A DNA stretch of 64,000 nt from Leptospira harrisiae. GTDB taxonomy: Bacteria > Spirochaetota > Leptospiria > Leptospirales > Leptospiraceae. Below are positions 27,750 through 36,151 of the stretch, piece after piece. Numbering within the stretch: position 1 is the first letter of the stretch; each line of letters starts with the position of its first letter. The notes beneath the pieces are model-generated. The model ran no database searches and was not told the DNA's origin. It worked only from the letters and a program-made list of their open reading frames with translations. The stretch spans positions 1 to 64,000 of the forward strand of contig NZ_NPDX01000007.1 in the NCBI RefSeq assembly GCF_002811945.1. Reading direction: 5' to 3'. A program made the position numbers and the translations under genes.

Positions 27750-28481
27750 ATGAATATTAAACACAACTTACTCGACATTGAGGGGACAACGGCACCAATT
27801 GCCTTTGTCCATCAGGTCCTTTTTCCTTATGCTAAAAAACATATTACCCGTTTTTTAAAAGACTTTCAGTTTTCCGAACTACAACGGAAAGAAATCCAAT
27901 CTGAATTTGAGAAGGATTCGGCCCTTCGTGAGGAAAGTTTTTTATCACGATTTTTTAAATCAAATTCTCATACAAAAATGGAAACGATTGTTTTTTCACA
28001 GGATCTCATTCCTTCTTATTTTGAGTATTTAATAGAGAAAGATCGAAAGTTTGGCCCATTGAAAGAAATCCAAGGTAAAATTTGGAAAGAAGGATACGAA
28101 TCTGGTGAAATCAAAAGTATTGTTTATTCAGATGTTCCAGGGTTTCTAAAAACTGCGATGGATTCTGGAATCAAAAATCATGTGTATTCTTCTGGTTCTG
28201 TAGAAGCCCAAATTTTGATTTATCAGTATTCAGAGTTAGGTGATCTTCGAAACTATTTTGAATCTTATTTTGATACGGCAGTGGGCGGAAAAAGAGAAAA
28301 AACTAGTTATGAAAACATAGCGCACGAACTAAGGTCGCAGCCAGACCAAATTCGTTTTTTTACCGATATCGTGGAAGAAGCGGAAGCGGCTAAGGCGATA
28401 GGAATGGATGTGGTGATTTTAAACCGCCCAGGAAATATCCCGCAGAAACCACATCCCTTTCCCATCTGGGATCATTTTTAA
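27750..28481 (+). CDS. mtnC: Enolase-phosphatase E1 (methionine salvage)
   Basis: 243 residues. A HAD-superfamily enzyme that enolises and dephosphorylates 2,3-diketo-5-methylthiopentyl-1-phosphate. The nucleophile motif is LLDIEGTTAPIAF (Asp9), with the C1-cap region typical of MtnC, the YSSGSVEAQ motif II and the FFTDIVEEAEAA acidic motif. It lies 21 bases after the MFS gene. Its stop overlaps the stop of convergent norF. No other mtn gene is in the window. Confidence 0.93.
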   Translation: MNIKHNLLDIEGTTAPIAFVHQVLFPYAKKHITRFLKDFQFSELQRKEIQSEFEKDSALREESFLSRFFKSNSHTKMETIVFSQDLIPSYFEYLIEKDRKFGPLKEIQGKIWKEGYESGEIKSIVYSDVPGFLKTAMDSGIKNHVYSSGSVEAQILIYQYSELGDLRNYFESYFDTAVGGKREKTSYENIAHELRSQPDQIRFFTDIVEEAEAAKAIGMDVVILNRPGNIPQKPHPFPIWDHF

Positions 28482-28711
28482 GTCAGTAACAAAATACTAA
28501 CGGAATAAATTCCAATGAGAATAGGAAAGGCCACCTTCCAAAATAAGTGAGCCACTTTCAAATTCATAAATATAAAACAAACCAGAAGGAACTTGATTGC
28601 GCTAAATAAAATCAAGTTCCAAGTTCCGGGAATGGTGGAACCCATTCCAAAAAATGAATAATAAACAATCCCTAAAAGAATGAAATAGGTAAGAATGATC
28701 AATTTCATCAT
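28478..28711 (-). CDS. norF: NorF-like small membrane protein (cytochrome oxidase subunit IV family)
   Basis: 77 residues with three hydrophobic segments and the short KFLLVCFIFMNLKVAHLFW core of the prokaryotic cytochrome c oxidase subunit IV/NorF group. It follows norE by seven bases on the minus strand. NorF is an accessory to nitric oxide reductase in denitrifiers; its biochemical role is unsettled. The call rests on size, topology and context more than on motifs. Confidence 0.72.
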   Translation of the reverse strand: MMKLIILTYFILLGIVYYSFFGMGSTIPGTWNLILFSAIKFLLVCFIFMNLKVAHLFWKVAFPILIGIYSVSILLLT

Positions 28712-28718
28712 GAACCTC

Positions 28719-29291
28719 TTATTGAATTAAATACAAAGCTGGATACAATAATAGCCAAATCAAATCGCACATGTGCCAAAATACGCCACCTGCTTCCAAG
28801 TTATCAATGGAGATGGTCTTTCGATTCAAATAGATGATCAACAAAATGATCACACCTACAACCACATGAAGATAATGGAATCCAGTGAGTAACCAATAAT
28901 AACTAAAAAACTGACTGGTTTCGAGGCCAAAACCTAATGACCACTTTTCTCGAAACTCATAGAATTTAAGAAAAAGAAAAGCAAATCCAAAGAGAATGGA
29001 GGCAGATAACGAAATTGTAAAAAACTTAAAATTATTTTTTGTTCTGAAATGTGCTGCCATTGCGATACTAAACCCACTAGTTAGCAAAAAGACAGTATTG
29101 TAAAATGCAAAAGTTTTGTTTAAGTGTGACTGCATAAAACTAAAAGCCGTAAGCTCCTTTGACTTATCATATAGCAAGGAACCAATTCCTAAACTGAATG
29201 TCAGAACTTCGACAAGGATAATCATCCAAATGAGAATTCCACCGGGTGGATACCATAGCGATTGGTTTGTTTCTATTTTGTTTTCGTGCAT
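28719..29291 (-). CDS. norE: NorE-like cytochrome c oxidase subunit III family protein
   Basis: 190 residues with five hydrophobic segments. The C-terminal signature GFHYLHVVVGVIILLIIY and HMCDLIWLLLYPALYLI is that of the heme-copper oxidase subunit III family. At this length and beside norC/norB it is the NorE type. NorE supports nitric oxide reductase activity or assembly. It is divergent from norC across a 301-base region holding the FNR-type site, and its start has a GGAG-like element (rc of ctcc) upstream. Confidence 0.85.
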   Translation of the reverse strand: MHENKIETNQSLWYPPGGILIWMIILVEVLTFSLGIGSLLYDKSKELTAFSFMQSHLNKTFAFYNTVFLLTSGFSIAMAAHFRTKNNFKFFTISLSASILFGFAFLFLKFYEFREKWSLGFGLETSQFFSYYWLLTGFHYLHVVVGVIILLIIYLNRKTISIDNLEAGGVFWHMCDLIWLLLYPALYLIQ

Positions 29292-29592
29292 CGAAATCTC
29301 CTTTATAAGTATTATTGATGAATAACGGAATATTCAATTTCTTTAATTTGATATATTCTGTTCCTATTTTGATTTTTTTAGGGTTTTCCTTTAGTTTGTT
29401 ACAATCTGTACCTAATTTCCTTCGTAGAACCGAGTTCTCAATGTGCTCAATTGATTTCAAGTATCAATTAACCGCTGTTCCTATATTCATTCGTTATGAT
29501 ATTAGAAAAATTCAAATTCGTACTTGATATAAATCAATGCCGAAACTAATATCTGCACCTACAATTTAAAAAATTGAAATTAGGAGGCAAGG
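29292..29592. other. Divergent norE / norC intergenic region
   Basis: A 301-base AT-rich gap. It contains the FNR-type palindrome at 29524-29537 and an AGGAGG-like Shine-Dalgarno just before norC. Towards norE I see TTGAT half-sites (near 29322 and 29347) but no second full palindrome. Small open frames here lack coding character. Confidence 0.6.
29524..29537. promoter_or_regulatory. FNR/DNR-type operator upstream of norC
   Basis: The sequence TTGATATAAATCAA is a perfect TTGAT-N4-ATCAA palindrome. Its centre is about 62 bases before the norC ATG. That distance would fit an activator site at -41.5 with a leader of about 20 bases. The cognate regulator is probably the Crp/Fnr protein at 35513-36139. 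Confidence 0.85.
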
Positions 29593-30297
29593 ATGCTATC
29601 AAAATCGCAAGCCAGGGCGTTCTTTTTGGGAGGCACCTTTTTGTTCAGTGCTATCTTTGTGTTTCTCACTGTGGATACCTTGCGGCAAAATGATTCCCGA
29701 ACCAATGCGCAAAACATAACAGCGGATGTTTTGAAAGGAAAGGAAATTTGGGAAAAAAATAACTGTATGGGCTGTCATACATTGTTAGGTGAAGGCGCTT
29801 ATTATGCACCTGACCTAACAAAGGTTGTCGAAAGAAGAGGAGCTACTTGGATCGATGTCTTTTTAGACGATCCGCAAGCGATGTTTCCAGGAGAACGAAA
29901 GATGGTGAAGTATAACTTCACTAAGGAAGAAAAAGGTCAGGTCATTGCCTTTCTTGATTGGGTAGGTAAAATTGATGCCAATGGATGGCCTCCTAAACCA
30001 AATATCCCAATTGATTCGATTGCAACTCCTCCTGCGCCACAGGCAAAAACAAATGCAGTTGCCTTGTCTCAACCTGAAAAGTTTTCTCAACTTTGTGTCG
30101 CCTGTCACGCAGTCGGTGGGAAGGGTGGAAATGTTGGGCCGGCACTTGATCATGTAGGATCCAAGTTCGATGCTGATTATCTCAATCGTTGGTTATCAGA
30201 TCCACAAGCCATCAAACCGGGAACGAATATGCCAAAGTTACCGTTAACTGATCCAGAAAGAAAAGATATCGTAACTTATCTTTCTTCGTTGAAATAA
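29593..30297 (+). CDS. norC: Nitric oxide reductase cytochrome c subunit, di-heme form
   Basis: 234 residues. One N-terminal membrane helix anchors two periplasmic cytochrome c domains. The first has CMGCH (residues 58-62) in the normal NorC context (NNCMGCHTLLGEGAYYAPDL). The second has CVACH (168-172) after a Pro/Ala-rich linker. Usual NorC is about 150 residues with one heme, so this is a fusion with an extra cytochrome c. The second domain may replace the soluble electron donor. First gene of norCBQD, with an FNR-type site 62 bases upstream and a strong Shine-Dalgarno (AGGAGGC). Confidence 0.93.
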   Translation: MLSKSQARAFFLGGTFLFSAIFVFLTVDTLRQNDSRTNAQNITADVLKGKEIWEKNNCMGCHTLLGEGAYYAPDLTKVVERRGATWIDVFLDDPQAMFPGERKMVKYNFTKEEKGQVIAFLDWVGKIDANGWPPKPNIPIDSIATPPAPQAKTNAVALSQPEKFSQLCVACHAVGGKGGNVGPALDHVGSKFDADYLNRWLSDPQAIKPGTNMPKLPLTDPERKDIVTYLSSLK

Positions 30298-30306
30298 GGA
30301 GAAACA

Positions 30307-31656
30307 ATGAGATTCCAATCACAAAAGGTCGCATATTGGTTCTTTGCAACTTGTATGTTACTCTTATCTTTACAAATCGTATATGGTTTTATAATGGGTT
30401 TTGCTCGCATTGGATTAGACGGGTTACATGATTATATTCCGTTTAATACTGCTCGCGCAACACATACAAATTTACTCGTTGTATGGTTGTTAACTGGTTT
30501 TATGGGAGCTGCTTATTACATCATTCCTGAAGAATCTGATAGAGAGCTGTATAGTGTAAAACTTGCCTATATTCAACTTCTTTCTTGGGTTGTTGTTGGA
30601 GTTGTCGCCATTATCGGATTTCACTTCAATTGGTGGGAAGGTCGTAAGTTCTTAGAAATCCCAAGACCTCTCGACTATTTGGTTGTTGTGAATGTTTTAA
30701 CCTTTTTGTTTAACATTGCAATGACGATCTGGCAGGCAAAAAAAAGAAGTACAACACAACTAGTTCTCTTCTTTGGATTGTTATGTGCTGCGTTATTATA
30801 TCTACCAGGTATGATTTACTTCGACAACCAAACACTGGATTCCTACTTTCGTTGGTGGGTGGTACATCTTTGGGTAGAAGGAGTTTGGGAACTCATTATG
30901 GGTGGTATCCTTGCTTTTTTACTCATCAAACTCACTGGTGTGGATAGAGAAGTAATCGAAAAATGGTTGTATGTAGTTGTTGGTTTAACTTTCCTTTCAG
31001 GAATTCTTGGAACAGGCCACCACTACTACTGGATTGGAACTCCTAAGTATTGGCTTATGGTGGGTGGAATTTTTTCTGCTTTGGAACCACTTGCTTTTCT
31101 TGGAATGGCAATCTGGGCTCTCAATATGTATCGCAAAAAAGGAAAAAACCATCCTAATAAAATTGCGCTCTATTGGACTTTGGGCAGTGCCATGATGTCT
31201 TTCATTGGTGCTGGATTTTTAGGTTTTGCTCATACATGGCCTTCCGTAAACCAATGGACTCATGGAACTCTCATCACTGCAATGCATGGACACCTTGCAT
31301 TCTGGGGAGCCTACGCTATGTTAGTGTTAGCTGTGATTTCCTATGCAATGCCAAACCTAACCGGAAGAAAACTGTTTACTGGAATGTCAGGTTATTTGGC
31401 ATTTTGGGCATCCAATATTGGAATGTTAGGTATGACTGGTGCACTCGCGGTTGCCGGTATCACTCAAGTGTATTTAGAACGTAAATTAGGAATGGACTTC
31501 CTCGTGGTTCAGAAAGAAATCATATTCCACTTTATTGGAATGTTACTGGCTGCCACACTATTTACGGTAGGGATCACTTACTTTATCGTGGATTTCATTC
31601 GACATGGTCTTCCATCCGATGAAGCTGTAGGAAAAAATGCAGGTGATCTCGAATAA
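30307..31656 (+). CDS. norB: Nitric oxide reductase large subunit, cytochrome c-dependent type
   Basis: 449 residues with about 12 helices, and no quinol-type N-terminal extension, so a cNOR. It reduces two NO to N2O at a heme b3/non-heme iron site in the inner membrane. Metal ligands sit in recognisable places: ATHTNLLVVW, HLWVEGVWELIMGG (His and the NOR Glu), GTGHHYYWIG (His pair) and MHGHLAFWGAYAML. It lies nine bases after norC and pairs with it. Confidence 0.95.
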   Translation: MRFQSQKVAYWFFATCMLLLSLQIVYGFIMGFARIGLDGLHDYIPFNTARATHTNLLVVWLLTGFMGAAYYIIPEESDRELYSVKLAYIQLLSWVVVGVVAIIGFHFNWWEGRKFLEIPRPLDYLVVVNVLTFLFNIAMTIWQAKKRSTTQLVLFFGLLCAALLYLPGMIYFDNQTLDSYFRWWVVHLWVEGVWELIMGGILAFLLIKLTGVDREVIEKWLYVVVGLTFLSGILGTGHHYYWIGTPKYWLMVGGIFSALEPLAFLGMAIWALNMYRKKGKNHPNKIALYWTLGSAMMSFIGAGFLGFAHTWPSVNQWTHGTLITAMHGHLAFWGAYAMLVLAVISYAMPNLTGRKLFTGMSGYLAFWASNIGMLGMTGALAVAGITQVYLERKLGMDFLVVQKEIIFHFIGMLLAATLFTVGITYFIVDFIRHGLPSDEAVGKNAGDLE

Positions 31657-31659
31657 TCT

Positions 31660-32442
31660 ATGTTAACGAAGAAAGCACCCTATTACGAACCAATCGGTAA
31701 GGAAATAGAAATCTTTCAAATGGCGGCAGAGAATTCTCTGCCGCTTTTGTTGAAAGGTCCTACTGGATCCGGTAAGTCTCGATTTTTGGAGTATATGGCT
31801 CATACATTAGGCCGTAGACTCATCACAATTTTATGTAACGATGAAACATCTTCTGTAGATTTAGTCGGAAGATTTTTAGTCAAAGGTGCTGATACCATTT
31901 GGATGGATGGACCTTTAACAACAGGAGTCAAAGAAGGAGCCATTGTTTATTTAGATGAAGTGGCAGAAGCAAGACCTGACACTCTTGTAACCATTCACTC
32001 CTTAACCGACCATCGCCGTACTCTATTTTTAGAAAGAAAAAACGAAGAAATCCAAGCACATCCTGATTTTTTACTCGTAGCATCTTATAACCCAGGATAC
32101 CAGAGAGGATTTAAGGAATTAAAACCTTCCACAAAACAACGATTTCTCGGAATGGACTTCCCTTATCCGAAGGCATCTGTAGAGGAAAAAATCATCGTGG
32201 GAGAAACGGGAATTAGTGATTCTGTCTCAAAGAAATTAGTGCAATTTGCAGGGTTGGTAAGAAATAAGCCAGAGTTAGGTTTGGCAGAGACTGTTTCGAC
32301 CAGGTTACTCGTATCTTGTGCAAAATTAATGGCAAAAGGTTTACCGGCTCGCTTAGCGGGAAGGACTGCGATTATTTTACCACTCTCTGATGATTTGGAT
32401 ACTGTCACTGCTTTGCAGGATAGTTTTGACCTGATTTTTTAG
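31660..32442 (+). CDS. norQ: NorQ/CbbQ-type MoxR AAA+ ATPase
   Basis: 260 residues. Walker A is GPTGSGKS (33-40), Walker B is AIVYLDEVAEA, and a C-terminal CbbQ-type domain follows. NorQ and NorD together load or activate the non-heme iron centre of NorB. Its start is three bases after the norB stop and norD follows after nine bases, so translation is coupled. Confidence 0.93.
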   Translation: MLTKKAPYYEPIGKEIEIFQMAAENSLPLLLKGPTGSGKSRFLEYMAHTLGRRLITILCNDETSSVDLVGRFLVKGADTIWMDGPLTTGVKEGAIVYLDEVAEARPDTLVTIHSLTDHRRTLFLERKNEEIQAHPDFLLVASYNPGYQRGFKELKPSTKQRFLGMDFPYPKASVEEKIIVGETGISDSVSKKLVQFAGLVRNKPELGLAETVSTRLLVSCAKLMAKGLPARLAGRTAIILPLSDDLDTVTALQDSFDLIF

Positions 32443-32451
32443 GGTACAGAT

Positions 32452-34224
32452 TTGGAATGGGATCAGTTTGTATTCTTCCAAGGTCATAAACTTTGGAAAA
32501 AGATTCGTAAAAAATTAACTCCACCAAATCCATATTATGCGTATCAAATGGGGTTGGAAGAAGTTCGGGTTCTTCGTTATTTACAAACATTAAAAAAGGA
32601 ACCTACAGCTTTGATTCTTGGTGGAGAATCTGTCACATTTGGTCCAAATTATTTAAAATTTCCAGAAGAAATACATTGGTTTTTATCAGAGTCTATTTCT
32701 AAAAAATTTGTACGTATCTATCTTGCGTATTTAGCTTTTCTTTCTAATGGTAAGAACCTTAAATTAACGAAGAAAGATGATAAAAAAAATATAAATGGAA
32801 TAAAGTCATTATCAAAAGAAAATTTCTTTTATCAGTTTCGAAATTTCATCATTGAATTTCCAGGCATTCGGAATGATTGGAAAGAAATTCGAAACGAGAG
32901 ATTCATCATCCGCAAAAAAGATCCAGTCCAACACCAAAAAATAAAGAAACTAATCACGGATACATCCTCTGCCATTTCTGATTTGAAACATGAGTTTCCC
33001 ACAGGGAAAGATTTTATTTCGAAAACGGATAAACAAAAAATTAAATCCAAAGATTCCAAACAAAAGTTAGATCCCAGTGATGCAGAGGTTTTGGAAGTCG
33101 ATGAGAAAAAAATCGAGGAATATACATTAGGCCATAATTTTGAAAAAATTGAAACGGTAGAAGAGTTTGATGGGCAATGGCGTGACATTGACGGAGAAGA
33201 AGATATGGAAGAAGAGGAGGCACTACAAGAGCTGAACTTAAAACATATCATTCGTACAGAAGATCCAGTGCATACTACACGTAGCAGTGAATCCGGATCT
33301 GGAACAACACTGGAGATTTTAGACGAAAAAAATTTGGGAAATCGTTTTTCCTATCCTGAGTGGGACTATAAATTAAAAAACTATAAACCTAATTATTGTA
33401 ATGTTGTAGAGGAATTTCCGAACCAAAAGGATATTTTTTACACAAAACATGTATTAGAAAAACAACATTCCACTTTGACACAGTTAAAAAAGAAAACGAT
33501 GGCACTCTTAAACCAAACACGAATCAAAAAACGTTTGGTTTCGGGAGATGATATTGATTTAGATGCACTTGTGGATCGTTATGCGGATATCAAAGCAAAA
33601 ATTAGTCCATCAGAATCTATTTATATGAACCCTATTCGAGATGTTTCTGATATGGTGTTATACTTTTTGGTAGATTTGAGTTTGTCTACTGATTCATGGA
33701 TCCAGGAAAAAAGAGTTTTAGATGTAGAAAGAGAAAGTTTACTTTTGTTTTCTGAATGTTTGGAAGATTTAAAAATTCCATTTGGTATTGCAGGATTTTA
33801 TTCTCGAACTCGTAATTTTAATCAATTTTTACATTTGAAACAATTATCTGAGTCTTGGCTAAGTTCTCGTGATCGTTTGGGTTCACTTTCACCCATAGGA
33901 TACACCCGTGTTGGCCCCTCTTTACGTCATATCAATTCCATTTTAAAAGAAACAACTTATAAACAAAAGTGGATCATTCTCATCACTGATGCTCGTCCCA
34001 ATGACTATGATAAATATGAAGGAAAATACGGAATCGAAGATGTGAATAAGGCTGTCGGCGAATGTTTGTTAAATGGAGTTCAAGTCTATACTTTAGCCAT
34101 TGGAACAGAAGAAAAGCCAACAATTCCTGCGATGATGAGAAATGCTAGTTATCAAATGTTGTTCCAGCCAGAGAGGCTCCTCGATTCGCTTCAAGAGTTT
34201 TTTCGAAGAGCCATCAGAGTATAA
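32452..34224 (+). CDS. norD: NorD-type VWA-domain protein
   Basis: 590 residues. A TTG start is used, with AGGG about eight bases before it. The N-terminal two thirds are charged and variable, including a Glu-rich stretch (DGEEDMEEEEALQEL). The C-terminal third is a von Willebrand A domain (LYFLVDLSLSTDSW as a variant MIDAS, WIILITDARPNDYDKYEGKYG). It is the partner of NorQ in maturation of the reductase. Last gene of the norCBQD operon. Confidence 0.9.
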   Translation: MEWDQFVFFQGHKLWKKIRKKLTPPNPYYAYQMGLEEVRVLRYLQTLKKEPTALILGGESVTFGPNYLKFPEEIHWFLSESISKKFVRIYLAYLAFLSNGKNLKLTKKDDKKNINGIKSLSKENFFYQFRNFIIEFPGIRNDWKEIRNERFIIRKKDPVQHQKIKKLITDTSSAISDLKHEFPTGKDFISKTDKQKIKSKDSKQKLDPSDAEVLEVDEKKIEEYTLGHNFEKIETVEEFDGQWRDIDGEEDMEEEEALQELNLKHIIRTEDPVHTTRSSESGSGTTLEILDEKNLGNRFSYPEWDYKLKNYKPNYCNVVEEFPNQKDIFYTKHVLEKQHSTLTQLKKKTMALLNQTRIKKRLVSGDDIDLDALVDRYADIKAKISPSESIYMNPIRDVSDMVLYFLVDLSLSTDSWIQEKRVLDVERESLLLFSECLEDLKIPFGIAGFYSRTRNFNQFLHLKQLSESWLSSRDRLGSLSPIGYTRVGPSLRHINSILKETTYKQKWIILITDARPNDYDKYEGKYGIEDVNKAVGECLLNGVQVYTLAIGTEEKPTIPAMMRNASYQMLFQPERLLDSLQEFFRRAIRV

Positions 34225-34235
34225 AATCTAATACA

Positions 34236-35462
34236 TTAGGATGGTTTTCCGTCAGGTCTTGCGCTAAATAAAATTTTTGTGTATTGGAAAATAAACAAAC
34301 TAAATGCCAAGATCCAACCAATTCCCGAAAGATGGTATGCCCAGGTGTATTTTCCAATGAGTGGAAGAAATACTCGAACCACCACTGCTAAATTTAATAA
34401 AATGTAAGCACCTACTGTGAGTGGGGATGCTATAATGCTCCTTCCTGTATGACCTAAACTCACACGCGTGATCATTCCATAGATAAAAACTCCAATCCCA
34501 CCAACAGTCAAACTGTGGATCGCAGAAGACACGGGAAAGTAACCTAAATACACTAGACTATATAATAAAAAACCTAAACAGACCCAGAAGTAACCAGTAT
34601 ACAAAATCCAAAGGATGGGTTTTTTGTACGATCTCCAAGGTTTCCAAGAAACGTAACGAACCAGATTGGTAATAAACAAAGAAAAACTTACAAAAAATGT
34701 TGTGAGTAGTATCAAACTTGAAAGATTTAAATTCGCAAAATCCAAGTGTATGGACTCATTATTAACAAGATAACCCTGTATCAATTTCGAAACATAAAAT
34801 ACAAATGGCAAATATAGGATTAATGTTTCTAGTTTTGGCAATCGTTTGAAAGAATATCCTTGTATGACAACTCCGGAAAAAAAAGGAACTACCCTTCCGC
34901 CAATGATCAAAATAAGGAATAGGATTACAAAAATGCTTAAATGAATGTATAATAAAGTCATCTCTGAATTTAACACAGATCTCGCCGAAAAACCAGCTAA
35001 CAAGTGAAATATGGTAAACAATCCATAATGATAAAGAATTGGGCGATTGTGTTTTTGGGTGGGCACTGTGAGTTTGGGAAAAAGTAAAAAGATCACCATT
35101 AAATCGGAACTAATATCCAGACCAAAAGATAAATAGGAAACAAAACCAAGCGGATACATGGAGAATCTTCCCAGAGACCAAAAGAGAAGAAGGAAAAATA
35201 GATTTTTTCCCTTTAAGATACTTGAGTTAGTCCAGTTTTGAACTGCAGTAAAAAGGAACCCAAGGACAATTGCTTTTGAGAAACCAAAAACCATTTCATA
35301 AGAATGCCAATGGATTGAGTTAATTTGAATGAGGTTAACGATCGCATTCGAAAGCACCAATAACCAAATTGTAATGACTAATACGCCATATACCGAACCG
35401 AACCAAAAAAACGGACGAAAGGCTGTATTCCAAAAACTCCACTGAAAAAAAGAATTCTTCAT
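34236..35462 (-). CDS. nnrS: NnrS-family heme/copper membrane protein
   Basis: 408 residues with about 12 membrane segments. NnrS signatures are HWHSYEMVFGFSKAIVLGFLFTAVQNWTN near the N-terminus (split here as HWHSYEMVFGF and GFLFTAVQNWTN) and GGRVVPFFSG, plus a late MITRVSLGHTGR. NnrS proteins are induced by NO and protect against nitrosative stress. It has AGGA about ten bases before the ATG. A perfect FNR-type palindrome is centred 40 bases before the start. It converges on norD with an 11-base gap. Confidence 0.9.
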   Translation of the reverse strand: MKNSFFQWSFWNTAFRPFFWFGSVYGVLVITIWLLVLSNAIVNLIQINSIHWHSYEMVFGFSKAIVLGFLFTAVQNWTNSSILKGKNLFFLLLFWSLGRFSMYPLGFVSYLSFGLDISSDLMVIFLLFPKLTVPTQKHNRPILYHYGLFTIFHLLAGFSARSVLNSEMTLLYIHLSIFVILFLILIIGGRVVPFFSGVVIQGYSFKRLPKLETLILYLPFVFYVSKLIQGYLVNNESIHLDFANLNLSSLILLTTFFVSFSLFITNLVRYVSWKPWRSYKKPILWILYTGYFWVCLGFLLYSLVYLGYFPVSSAIHSLTVGGIGVFIYGMITRVSLGHTGRSIIASPLTVGAYILLNLAVVVRVFLPLIGKYTWAYHLSGIGWILAFSLFIFQYTKILFSARPDGKPS

Positions 35463-35495
35463 GATTTGATCCTATTGGAAATTAGAATCATTTCA

Positions 35496-35509
35496 TTGAT
35501 TCAAATCAA
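35496..35509. promoter_or_regulatory. FNR/DNR-type operator upstream of nnrS
   Basis: TTGATTCAAATCAA is a perfect TTGAT-N4-ATCAA palindrome in the 50-base gap between the regulator's stop and nnrS. It would give nnrS its own promoter even though it sits behind the regulator gene. The short distance implies either a very short leader or a non-canonical site position. Confidence 0.82.
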
Positions 35510-35512
35510 GAA

Positions 35513-36139
35513 CTAAGCCAAAATTTTAAGTAAACCTTCTTTGTCCAAAATAGAAATTTCACCTTTTTGGTTATCTATGAGACCCTGATCTTTTAATTGT
35601 TTGAGAATTCTAGAAAAAGTTTCTGGTCTTAGATAGAGAAGGGAGGCCATTTGCGTTTGTTTTAATGCCAGTGAATCAGGTGTTCCATAAAACAAAAAAT
35701 GAGCCACCCTTTGCATTGCATCCATCGTTAATCCACGATTGATTGCTAAATTCAATGTATCAATTTTATTCATTAGCGAGTGCATTAGAATATGATTCAG
35801 TTCAATATTTTTATGAATCCGAGTCTGCACTTCCGACAAAGGCATTCTTAAGATCGTACTTGTTTTGGTAAATCTTCCTGAAGCCGGGTAAGGAATTCCT
35901 TGAATGACGGCCCATTCTGCAATGATACTGACAGGACGAAAAAAAGTTAAAGTAACTTCATTCATGTTTCCATCGTATTTGAATACCTGAAGGTCACCGG
36001 TTACTAATAAATCCATGTAAGCAACAGCATCACCACCATGAAATAAAAACTCATCTTTTGAAAATGTAAGTTCCTGGCAGCCTTCAAAGGCCTTCTTTAA
36101 AGATTCTGGATTTGGTTGTGTCAGGTACTTTATGATCAT
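35513..36139 (-). CDS. Crp/Fnr-family regulator, probable NO-responsive DNR/NnrR type
   Basis: 208 residues: an N-terminal cyclic-nucleotide-like beta barrel (about 10-110), a dimer helix and a C-terminal winged HTH. The recognition helix reads RPETFSRIL (171-179). Its E173, S176 and R177 match the FNR residues that read TTGAT, and such palindromes occur upstream of norC and nnrS. Only one Cys (C21) exists, so no FNR-type iron-sulfur cluster can form. With the nor genes around it, heme-based NO sensing as in DNR is the likeliest mode. It starts 12 bases after a DISM receptor gene and may be on the flagellar/receptor transcript. Confidence 0.85.
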   Translation of the reverse strand: MIIKYLTQPNPESLKKAFEGCQELTFSKDEFLFHGGDAVAYMDLLVTGDLQVFKYDGNMNEVTLTFFRPVSIIAEWAVIQGIPYPASGRFTKTSTILRMPLSEVQTRIHKNIELNHILMHSLMNKIDTLNLAINRGLTMDAMQRVAHFLFYGTPDSLALKQTQMASLLYLRPETFSRILKQLKDQGLIDNQKGEISILDKEGLLKILA

Positions 36140-36151
36140 AAATTTTAGAAT

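Noticed and set aside
29315..29527. A 70-residue open frame in the norE/norC gap
   Set aside because: No Shine-Dalgarno, no recognisable protein features, and it ends at the regulatory site; most likely non-coding.
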